Shown: positions 43,901 to 56,600 of the stretch, piece by piece | Numbering within the stretch: position 1 is the first letter of the stretch | How the letters are laid out: every line of letters starts with the position of its first letter | Position numbers and translations under genes: made by a program | The notes under the pieces: generated by a model | Database searches by the model: none | What the model was told of the DNA's origin: nothing | Seen by the model: the letters and a program-made list of their open reading frames with translations, nothing else | Assembly (NCBI GenBank): GCA_000469685.2 | Contig: LS997565.1 | Span: 10,360,505-10,424,504 of the forward strand | Reading direction: 5' to 3' | Length of the DNA: 64,000 nt | Source of the DNA: Haemonchus contortus | Lineage: Eukaryota; Nematoda; Chromadorea; Rhabditida; Trichostrongylidae

Positions 43901-46900
43901 CTGTTGCTCCAAAGTATACTAACACATTGGACAATTTAAATAAGCGGAAACATTCCCTTCCAAAGCCCAGATGAGCCTTAGGGAAACTAAACGAGATATT
44001 TGCTTTCATTATAAAATCGATGTTCCAGTGGCTAGTTTTTGTAATGCGCACACTTAGCAGATAATATTGTGAGAAGTTGAAAACGGGATCAAGCTTACCT
44101 TCATACATGCTCCAGCCTTGAACGAAGCTATGGAGATTTGTAATATGCGGGACTCGATCGTGTATGGGAGTTCGAAAACGTCGCCGGAGGCCGAAGGGCT
44201 AACAGCAAATTCCTGAAGAACGCAGTACTAAGGTCTTGATGATTTGTGCTATTAAAAATTGTCTTAATAAGAATTTAAGAAAAATTCACATCTTTTCCAT
44301 CAACAGATAGTTCTCGAAGAGGAAGCCCTTCCTCGTCGCTGTAGCGGATTCGGATTGAAGTGACTTCTCCCTCAACCATCTTATGGAACCTGTAATGTTA
44401 AAGATTAAGGAGCATGGAGTTGCAGAAGAGCGTTGAAAAGTGCGTACCTTATTTTCTCAATAACTTTTGGAACGGTGAAGTGTAAGGTCATAGATTTCTG
44501 GATATCAGAGTTCGAGGCGCACCAACCAACCGTGGACAGCACAGGAGGAAGCACAAATTCGGACGATGCGATCAATGATGAAACCGTCAAGACCGAAGGG
44601 GATGGGCAAACTTAATATATTTAGAATAAAGAGCAAACAAAGAATGAGGGTGAACAAACGGAATGTGTGCAGGGATCGGACAAAAATAATACACTGGAAA
44701 GATGGCTTATATACCTAACTGTGGTTGGAAACCACTCAAGCACTGGCATGTGTATCCCCCGGGAAGGTTCATGCATTTTGTTGAAGCTTCTTGACACTGC
44801 GCCAAGCCTTCAGCGCATTCGTCTATATCTCGACATGACGGAACGGTGGATAGGGACTGATTGGCTAGGCATTTCACCTAAATTACAGATGACAACCCAG
44901 ATTCCAGAACGAGACGCAGTGAAGAACAGCCTACTTCTTCCGGTCCATCAGCTCGGAATCCGGCATCACAATGAACACGTGCAGCATCACCGAATTTGAA
45001 AGGTTGCGGAAGACTCAAGCGTCCGTTAATAATCTTTGGCGAGGACGAACACGTCAGCTCTGTAAGTTACATCGAGTTGTTGAAGTTCAAGACCATTAAA
45101 AATGATTGGTCTGGGCTGATTATATGATTATACCATCTCAGATTTTACAGAATTCAAAAATTGCCGCGCTTTAGTACTATTTCTTTTTCAAATTAAGGGA
45201 CAACGCGACACGTCAATCGGTCTCTCTTCTATTATACATATAATCACTAAAAGCAATCCAACTAAAACTCACTAATGCATTTCGGCTGCTCGAACGACCA
45301 TTGCCCATCAGTTTTACATAACAGTGTGGCTGCACCTTCTCGTCGGTATCCTGGGTGGCATTCAAAACGAAACACGGTCCCGTAACCCGTTCCGTCACCG
45401 AATTCAAGCCGACGGTCTCCATTGGCGAACGGCAAGAGAGCAGGGCACATCGCAGCTAAATTCGAATCTTTCTCTGTCAACATCCCGTTTTTCAGCGACT
45501 CGTCAAAAAGTTCTCAAGGACATCATACTCTTCTAAATTTCGACGAACTCAAAAAAGAAGTACGTATAAAAACGAGGAACTATTTCACCTAACAATTTAA
45601 GGCACACATTCGATTTTGCAAAACACTTTCCGATGCCGGGAATCGAACCCGGGCCTTGCGGGTGAGAGCCGCAAATCCTAACCACTAGACCACATCGGAT
45701 GCATGACGTGATGCCGCCAACCTTTCCTTAACCACGCCCATCGTTGCCAGAAAATGCTCAGGAAAAGCACATGTTGCTGTTCGATAACGCTGTTCTCCAG
45801 TGATGGCAAATTTCATAAACAAATGCAGAGTTCTTGTTTAGCTCAATACTTCAGTCTCCTCAGTGATCTTCTGATCAACTGCTACGATCACTACTAATAA
45901 TCCTAGCTTGATACTTCAGTGAATACTATTGGGACTTTCTATAGCTTTTAGCGTTCTGCTATCACATGTAGTGCTGAGAAAAGGAATAAACAAAATATCT
46001 TCTGAACTGCAACCTACTACTTTAATTCTTAAGTAAAGCTTGGCTATAGACCGAGCTGGCGACAAAAAATTGCAGCTCATAGGCGCCAAACCCCATTGGA
46101 TCAATCATTTTCGTTTTTCTTCTACCAGGCGGCTACGCACACAATTGCGCGCTGGGGGCTCTAGCCATAAAGGACGGAGCCACATAAGCTCCTGATTTTC
46201 ATTATAAACCTTTGCCATTTGAGCCTCTTCCCTAACAATTCTGTAGCGGCCATCATACTTTATGGGGTTGGGTGTGGCCATGAAGAGTACTCCGATGTAT
46301 CCAAATCAAACACCTCTGCAGTCCATGTAGTCGAAGAAACTGTGTACTTTGGGCTGTGTGTGGCCATGAAGAACTACTTTGAAACGTGCCGACTTCCCCA
46401 CTCCTGGGATTTGACCACATTTGGTGCCCACCCCGCTCACCTATGGGATTTGACCACATTTGTTCTTTTACACCTTAACACTTTTTGCCGCATCCCAGAA
46501 CGTTTCTGGGCAGAGTCATAAATTTTTGATCTAAGCCCCGCTCTCTTTAGTGCCAACCCCGCCCAATTTGGTGCCCACACCGCCCAACCATAGGATTTGA
46601 CCACATTTATTCTTTTACACCTTAACACCTTTTTGCCGCATCCCAGAACGCCTCTGAGCAAAGTTATAAATTTTTGATCTAAGCCCCGCCCACTTCAGTG
46701 CCAACCCCGCCCACCTCGGCGATTTGACCACATTTGTTCTTTTACACCTTAACACCATTTTGCCGCATCCCAGAACGTTTCCAAGCAAAGTTTCGTTCAT
46801 TTTTGAAAAGTATCTTTCGTCTCAACGCACGCCCCGCCCACCGTGGGCGGGGCTTCGCTAAGCTTATGCACGCCCAGCACGCATAAGGTCCTGCCAACTC

Positions 46901-47393
46901 CTTTTACTTTTTTCCTGGCCTCCGCGCCTCAATTGAATCGAGTTATGAATACATATGAAAAGTACCGCCCATTTAAGGGCAGCTCCGCCCAACAGCACGT
47001 GGGTCTCCCCCGTCGAGTTTGTTGACCCAATCCTCACCTCTGAACATTTTTTTCCGGGCGTCTGGACCTTTTTCGAAGCCAAAATAAGGCGTTTGGCTAT
47101 TCGCACCGCCCACTCCGGCACTTGTCCCGCCTCCTGTGGGCGGAGCTCCGCAGAGCTTAATATGTGCTCCGTTGATCTTATCTTAGGCTCCACCCATCTC
47201 TAACTTGCCCCGACCTCTAAAGTTGTTTTTCAAGTGATACTGAATTTCACGTTGAACATACAGACAAACAAACATACATACAACATACATACAACATACA
47301 TACATACATACATACATACATACATACATACATACATACATACATACATACATACATACATACATACATACATACATACATACATACATACCA

Positions 47394-47424
<31 letters not shown>

Positions 47425-47427
47425 ACA

Positions 47428-47458
<31 letters not shown>

Positions 47459-47616
47459 CATACATACATACATACATACATACATACATACATACATACA
47501 TACATACAATACATACATACATACATACATACATACATACATACATACATACATACATACATACATACATACATACATACATACAACATACATACATACA
47601 TACATACATACATACA

Positions 47617-47647
<31 letters not shown>

Positions 47648-50600
47648 ACATACATACATACATACATACATACTACATTCATACATAACATACATACATA
47701 CATACATAACAACATACATTACATCACATACATACATACATACATACATACATACATACATACATACCATACATACTACATACATAACATACAATACATA
47801 CATACATACATACATATACATACATACATACATACATACATACATACATCAACATACATTACATACAGTACATACAACATACATACATACATACATACAT
47901 ACATACATACATAACATACATACATACATACAACATACATACATACATACATACATACATACATACATACTACATACATACATACATACATACATACATA
48001 CATACATACATACATACATCATACTACATACATACATACATACATACATACATACATACATACATACATACATACATACATACATACATACATACATACA
48101 TACATACATACATACATACATACATACATACATACATACATACATACATACATACATACATACATACATACATACATACATACATACATACATACATACA
48201 TACATACATACATACATACATACATACATACATACATACATACATACATACATACATACATACATACATACATACATACATACATACATACATACATACA
48301 TACATACATACATACATACATACATACATACATACATACATACATACATACATACATACATACATACATACATACATACATACATACATACATACATACA
48401 TACATACATACATACATACATACATACATACATACATACATACATACATACATACATACATACATACATACATACATACATACATACATACATACATACA
48501 TACATACATACATACATACATACATACATACATACATACATACATACATACATACATACATACATACATACATACATACATACATACATACATACATACA
48601 TACATACATACATACCATACATACATACATACATACATACATACATACATACATACATACATACATACATACATACATACATACCATACATACATACATA
48701 CATACATACATACATACATACATACATACATACATACATACATACATACATACATACATACATACATACATACATACATACATACATACATACATACATA
48801 CATACATACATACATACATCATACATACATACATTCATACATACATACATACATACATACATACATACATACATACATACATACATACATACATACATAC
48901 ATACATACATACATACATACATACATACATACATACATACATACATACATACAAACAGACACACCAAACTTTGTGGATTATATATAGAGAGATTCCAGGA
49001 CGTTGCTGAAGTGAGATATAAATTTTTTATCTAAGCCCCGTCCACTTTAGTGCCAACCCCGCCCACTTCAGGGATTCGGCCACATTTGTTCTTTTACACC
49101 TTCATACCTTTTTGCCGCATCCCAGAACGTTTCTGAATAGAGTTATACATTTTTGATCAAAGCTCCGCCCACTTTGGTGCCAGCCCCGCCCACTTCTGGG
49201 ACATGACCACATTTGTTCTTATGCACCTTAATACCTTTTTGCCGCATCCCAGAACGTTTCTGAATAGAGTTATACATTTTTGATCTGAGCTCCGCCCACT
49301 TTGGTGCCAACCCCGCCCACTTCGAGGGTTTGGCCACATTTGTTCCATGACCACCAACCACTTTTTTCCCGCATTCTAGAACGTTTCCGAACAAAGTTAC
49401 ACTCATTTTTGAAAAGTTGCTTTCACCTTAACGCACGCCCCGCCCACCGTGGGCGGAGCTTCGCTAAACTTACCCGTGCCCAGCACGCATGAGTCCCCGC
49501 TCACTCTTTTTATTTTTTTTGCTGGCCTCTGCGCCTCAATTGAACCGAGTTTTGAATACATCTGAAAAGTACCGCCCATTTTGAGAAAGCTCCGCCCACA
49601 GCACGTGGATCTCCTCCATCTGGTTTTTTGACCCGATCCTAAACTTTGAACACTTTTTCCCGGTGTCTGGAGTTTTTCGAAGCTAAAATAAGATGTTTCT
49701 TTCAAGGCACCGCCCATTCCGGCGCTTGCCCCGCCCCCCGTGGGCGTGGCTCCGCAGAGCTCATATGTGCTCTGTTAATCTTGTCTCAGGCTCCACCTAT
49801 CTCGAACTTGTCCCGATCTCTCCACGCGCTTCTTAAGATGATACCGAATTTCGTGACGGACAAACAAACAAACAGACAAACAGACACACCAAGGATGTGG
49901 TTTATATATAGTAAGGATCCCATTCCATACTTTGGAGCAAAGTGCAACATACATATACCCAGTATTACGTGGTAATTGATAATACTCTTGCACATGTTGA
50001 ATTGCAGCAAGGATAGTAAGAACAGATACTTTTCAAAGCAACCAACCCCTGCAGCTTGGCGACGGCGTCCAGTTACCATCAATTCCACAGTGAATTTCTT
50101 CTATGGAGCTGCCAGATGAAAACGAGAAGCCTTTGTAGCATGAGTACTTGGCGACACCACCATAGGAAACATTTGTTGCCGACTCAGCGTAACCGTTTGC
50201 AATCTGCGGCACTGCCGAACAATAAACAGCTGAAATATTCCCTCACCCACAACCATTTTGTCAGCACCGTTTTATTCTAAATACATTGAAGCGACCAAAA
50301 CCGTGCTTACGTTGACAGTTGGGGAGACTGTTTTCTGTCCATTTGCCTCCTAATTGACAATGCACATCGAACGCTCGTCCTCGACCAGACGTAAACTCAA
50401 AACCAGGAGGACATGAAACAACGACCTGAAAAATTTTGGGATTTTCAAGAAAAAGTCGAGTTTTTAATCTTGAAGTTTCGTGATTCGATGAGAAATATGT
50501 ATAACAAAATCTACTCGAGCATGAGAAGCGTGAAAAAAAGAAAAAAGAAAAGATGAAGAAGAAAAAGAAACTGGAGTTTCCGAAGTTCCCCAGTCAAAGT

Positions 50601-53600
50601 GAATTGATTGAAGAGTACCGAAGGAGAAAGTTTTCTTCGAAGCAGAGCTCAAGTCCCTCCAGTTCGCTGGGAAACAAATCAAGCTCTACAGGGGATGCAC
50701 TCACCAAGAGGTACACTGAACGATCACTTTGAAACGAAATAGTAATATCAACTCACTTTGGTTCCATAAGTGGCGACCTTCGTTGACAACGATACCAAAG
50801 GAGGAGTTTTCAATGCAGGACAATCTGAAATAAACAATTACAGAAAAAAAGAACAAATAGCCTCGGTGCGAGCGCCGAAAATATATCTTCAAAGGTAACG
50901 AAAGCCGGAACAGTGTAGAAAATGAACACATACTGAGCGAGTAAGTCACATTGAAACCCATCGCTTGTCTGACGGCGTTGCTCATCATGACGATTTGAGC
51001 CTTACTTAATCTCGAAACCAGCTGTGCTGGTGGGCGCTGATCATTATTGAAACCAGCGCCTTCATGCAGCGCCCTACCTTTGGTGGAGCCTTCGTAAACC
51101 TGAACAGTTTCCGTGAATGGGAACGAACATAGAGTAGCCAAAGTAGAGAAGGCTCGACCACTTCTTTGTAGCAAGTTATTTTCTTTAGAAAAACCTTTTC
51201 TTTTAAGTTATTTTCATCATGCAATCCATACAAATATCGCACACCTTGACATAGTCATCTCCAGCAATGTCGAATCGGTTGAAATGAATACTGAGCGCCT
51301 GGTCTAAATATGCCTCGGGAAGCTCCATGGTATAGGTGCACAGAACGCCAGGAGGATAAGGAACTTTTGTACTTCCAGGTGACAGCAGTGTTCCCCATGG
51401 TTGTCGCAAAGTGACGTCGCAACCTATGAAAACGAGTAATGGTCGTACAGCAAAACATAGTTAACATCCAACACCTCTCTTCCTGTGCCATTCTGATTTC
51501 ACTTAAAAAATGAAATGCAAATTACAAAAGCTAATAACAAGGGACAAGTATACCTGGGAACAAAACAATTCTTTGCATCCAACATCGAGGAAAAGAAGGG
51601 AATCAGAACTATGCACGTTTAGAAGTATTTAGAGAAACGTACCACGCTTATAACCGATCGAAAATCCTCGCCCATTTCCTGTGGAGCTTGACAGGAAGTA
51701 GACGTATACATTGCTTTGTGTCGTCACCAAGTATTCAGTTATGTTAGTGTTACCCGATAGCCTAAAATTGCATATTTCACTATGTAAAGTTGCAGACATG
51801 AAGCTATAAGACAGTATGCAGTTACTTTCTTCATAGGTACACCTAATCAAAATTTTATCTCACGATGAGTTCAAAAGAAGTCGAAGAGCAAGTCAGTCAT
51901 ACTGCCGTACGTTACTGGAACAACCGAATCGTGCAACCATGTGCAATAATGCTAGGCGAGTTAAACGGATTGCACCTCTCTCAACCGCAAAAATTATGGG
52001 GTTATTTCCGCCGAATTGATTTTCGATTCAACGATTATGTCCGTGCACTTGTGAAAGGCACTTGTGAAAGGAATGAAATAAAGATAAACAGTGAGCCAGG
52101 TACAAAAAGAAATAAATTAGAAAAAATATGAATATGGGAAATTATCAGCGAACCTGGCAAGAACGGGTGAAGAGGGTGATGAGCCGTCATAAATCAACAG
52201 GGCGTCTTCCGAAGACAATGAGACATCCTCAATCTAAAAACGGATACAACTGCTTTGATTACTGTAACAAAATAATGCGGGAGACAGTTTATCTTCAATT
52301 TCCATCCATGAACACAGAACCTGTGAACCCTCGTTATGTACGTTACCGAACATGGCTCAACATTGATCAAGAAGCTACCATCAAAAATTTTATTTATAAT
52401 TGACGATCAAACTCCTTATCATGTAGAGACAAAGACAAAGACTTACACTCAAAGTAATTAACTGCGACTTTGGAGCTTGAATTGACCAAACACATTCGGC
52501 ACCGAGTGGGTATTTAGTTGGGTAATGTGGTGACGAGAACGTTTGACCAAAAGCTTGTGCCGTCAGCACACCACCGCATGAGAAAGGTACTGAAATCATC
52601 GTACAAACACAGGTGCCAATAAATATAAACCAGAGCCATCATCACGCATATGTTGCAAGTCCTTATCTAGGGTTAAGTTTTATGAAAGGATAAAAAACAA
52701 AAGAAATTTGAATAGAGTAATAATAGTGTGAGATGGAAGGTCATTCATTCCAGGTAAGATCATGGATCATGCCCCACAACAGTCTATGGGCAGCAGCCTG
52801 ACCTTAAGCCATCTACTACCTCTATTTTTTCAAGTCTTATCAGAATTGGTATTCTTCCTGGTAATGTTTTTGACCAAAAAGAGCGTTAGAGGAGAAAAAG
52901 CTATCTGGGAAAACGGGTAGGTCAAACAAGCCAATCCAGGCGAGGCATGATGGCAACATGGCAAAGCCTGCAAATGTCTGAGCAAGGGAAGGGACCCTCG
53001 AAATTGAATTGGTAATTAGCCTCGGAAATAATAACCATCCACACCCTTACCGCGTTTCACTAGCGGCTTTCTGTTAGAACTGTTATTCACTACGGAGAAG
53101 GTATTTACCAAACGAGAGCGATTTGTCGCCTTATGCAAACTTCCATCTGTCACTTATATGTGTTGTTGCATCCGGTTCGGTAGTGACCAGCAAATAAGAT
53201 GTCGTAACTTCAAATAGTTTAGCGCTAATCTATTGGCCCTAATTTGCATGTGTTAGAAATCACACTGAACTTTCCAATGGGTAAAGGGCAAGGATATTCG
53301 GCAAACGCTGCAACGATTTGGCGCAAGTCGGTAGTAGCACCAAGAGTTCTTTGGGTTGTAAAAGCCGAATTGTCAAAGAGGGAAACACAACAAAAAAAAT
53401 CTACTGAAACCAGCATTGTCTCAAATTTTGAAGTATGATAGGGCGAATGGTTGATGTCCATGTTTGAAATCCCTCCCTTATCCGACTACTCAGGTATTTA
53501 GGGAAAGAAAGAAACTCACTGGCTCTCCATTGTGCCTGAAAACCTCGTGCTTGAACTGCGGCATCACTTCTGAAGCGAACGATAATCATGTTTGTCGACG

Positions 53601-56600
53601 AGGTGACGACGAACTTATCACTCCTCGTTCCCGAAAGTGTTGCCAACACTGGAAAATTTAAAATCTTCACAAAACCTGAGAAACTCTCATTCTAACAAAT
53701 TTCAATCAATCAGGACTTTTACCAAAGCGTTTTATTACGGTCTAATAAAAAGAAAAGGAAGAGATAAGTTGCCGATCAAATGGAATAATTGTTACCAGTA
53801 GTGCTGTTTTCGGCAGGTCCGCCATCAAGCACCGTTACGATGTCCACAAACTCTTCAGTCTCGAACACGTCAAAAGTTAGCTGGAATTTTTTGGTTAGCT
53901 GTATTCTATTCCCATGAAGATCTAGAAAATCTTCGCAAGAAATTTAGAGCTTTCAAAGTAAAAAAACCTGGATTCGACTATTTATCGGTGCTTCTATCAC
54001 CCATCGACAGTTGGCGTTCCCTTTGTATGATGACGGATAATTTGGTGTCGAAAATTTTCCGGATTCACCCTTCTCATACTGTAAGCAGGCCAAATCGGAG
54101 TGCGATGCTAAATGAATTCGATATTTTCGCTGATTCTTATACATGTGATTACTGCAACTTTAGTGGCTCAGACTTTCGTAAGATAACGATTTCTCATTAA
54201 TGGTTTCTCCCCAAACAGTCAACCTCGGCTTCAGAAAAGAAAAGACTGCAATTTGGGCGTAATCAATTATCGATTGGCCAACCTGGACAGTTCAGCTCAT
54301 CACTGAGATCACCACAATCGTCAACACCGTTACAACGCCGTGACTCTGGTACACATCCGCCAATTGCACAGAAAAATGAGCCTTAATAAAAGAACTTTTC
54401 GTTGTGCCCGATATAAAATATTGCTCTTTTTATCCCGGCAAATACTGTTTAATGAGTAGACCTCAAAGAAGAACTAATTGGTCTAAAAGAAATCCGCATA
54501 TATCTTTTCTCGGGACTGCCATCGTAGGGTTTCCCTCTAAGGCCTTACTTGCACCCATCTGATAGTCATCAAACAGAACAGCTACTTTGCTAGTCACAGA
54601 ATCGAAATTTGTAAAATTTTGATTGTGATGGTCGATTTTGAAATTGAATCTCTAATCTAACCCTCTTCTGGACGGTTTCCACTCACCTCGTACACAGGCT
54701 GGCAATTCGCAAACAAACGGTCGCAAAATGTTGCATCGCTCCAGACTCCATTCCAGATCCGATTTTGACAGTGTTCCCTGAAATAAACTTTGTTTCATTT
54801 TCACTACCTCTACCATGGCCCGTTCTGAGGTCTTAGGCAGCAGTTCAACTAAGCCAGTGCCTTCAAATAGCCTAGCTGGGCCACAGGAGTAGTTTCACAA
54901 ACCATGGCGCAGCTCCCAGCTTTATGGTTCGGTTGCGATTCTTTCCAGAATCCTACGTATCTACTTGCTGGTACACCGTCGCTCCATATGAACGCGACGT
55001 CATCTGATTGTTGTTGTGAGGCAAGGCCTGAAATTAGAACAATAAAAGAAATAATCAAACCCATGGACGCGCACCATCATGAAGGAAGGCGATCAAAACC
55101 AACAAGTACCCCTTTTCAGATTAGGGACAGAAATCCTCTCCATGGCTGCAGCTTTCCTTGGTAAAGTTTCAAATCCTTCGAAGTTTTTTTGGAAACAAAT
55201 GTTCAATAAAAAAAAAGAAAAAGACTTTGCTCGGAAAGTGTCCCTCGGTAGTATCATGAATGAAGAACAAATTGAGAATACCGACCTATCCAAGCCTCAT
55301 GTTGTGTGCTCCTTCCAGGACGTGACAACATTGAAGCGATGAACTTATTCTCACGTGGTGTCTCAATTCGTGCCAAATGAGCACCATACCTGAATTGAAG
55401 AAATTACGGACTTGTCAACTGCTTACCGAAATCATTAGGTAGTAGGTTGGCCTATTTCTTTCAGTAAAAAAAAAATTATGAAAGGAAGTTGTGAGTTTTT
55501 TCAGCCCGGCGTCGAGCGTTCTTGACGCCCCACCCAGCGTCAAGCGTTCTTGACGCACGACCCTCGCTTGCGTCAGTGACGCTGGACGACGAACTTTGAA
55601 TGACTTCATTGCACACCCCGCGCACTAAATGAGGAATCGCGATCGGTCTGTTAAGTGTTTCCTCAATTGCTAAATTGTAACATCATTTCTACCATTCACT
55701 GACGCTGTTTTTACTTCCCAAACAAATCTAAACACATTCCCGAGCTTATTTCTCAATCATATGTGCAAAAAGAAAAAAATATGAAAAAACATCACAATAC
55801 GAGAAAAGAATACAAGGAAGGAACGTCCATGCTGTCAAAGAGAAATAGCTCTACCGACGGATGGATAAAGAAGCATTCACTAGAGAGGGAACATTATTCG
55901 TCAACGGTTGCCGGAGCCAAAAACCTTGAAGCGGTTCCGTGTCATACGTGCACGGGACCTAACCCAGTGGGTGACGCTTACTGACCCTTGGGTTAATTCT
56001 GTGAAGCCGGGTGGTTACTGCGGTCCTCTTGCGACGAACGGCACAGTCGCGCGGGCGCGGCTGCAAGAATGCCCGCACACAAATGGCCGCTTTCAGACTT
56101 CGACGACCGCCCGTCCGTCCGCCCGTTCGACCGTGCGTGCTGCGACGGCGATCGCTAGAGTAGTGTAGACAGCGCTGGCACGTGATCTAGTGATGTCAAC
56201 AACGGTCAGGCGCCGCCGTCGCAGCACGCACGCGTCGGACGGAAGACGGACGGTCGGATGAATCGTTGAGGCCTGAAAGCGGCCAATGAGCTTTCGCGGG
56301 CTTTTCGAATTTGAGTGATGCCGCGCCCTGTTTCACCTCGATCAATAGTGATCGATCTATCGATTGGCCGAGACCACCAGGAGGATGGCAATACAAAATA
56401 AATATTATTGCCTTACAAAATGAGAGATGCCTAAATGAAAAACCTCACAAATAAGGCAGAATTTGTTAGGCCAGGTAATTCAGGTACGAAGAACAGAGTA
56501 TGGGACAGTGACACACAAAGAAAACCCAGTTGGATCTTGAATGGAGTCAAATAGACTGTAAAATGAAGATCTTCAAGAATAAAAAAACTCTGTGCACTGT

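Larger units (their letters stand above)
45456..50046. other. 4.6-kb repeat-filled intron of the large gene (exons 15/16)
   Basis: Two CCP exons (50047-50229 and 45273-45455) flank this intron and join in phase. It holds a tRNA-Glu gene and a composite repeat with two tandem arrays, two element bodies and a long TACA microsatellite. No protein-coding gene is supported; the long MYVC reading frames are microsatellite translation. Confidence 0.85.

Noticed and set aside
46206..46395. Pair of GTGTGGCCATGAAGA-containing segments (about 87 bp apart) as a gene feature
   Set aside because: A local tandem duplication next to the composite repeat with no coding signal.
47183..48967. Very long minus-strand ORFs encoding hundreds of MYVC repeats (up to 372 codons)
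   Set aside because: They are translations of the TACA/TGTA microsatellite. With period 4, three frames are open with the same peptide, and no splice or coding context supports a gene.
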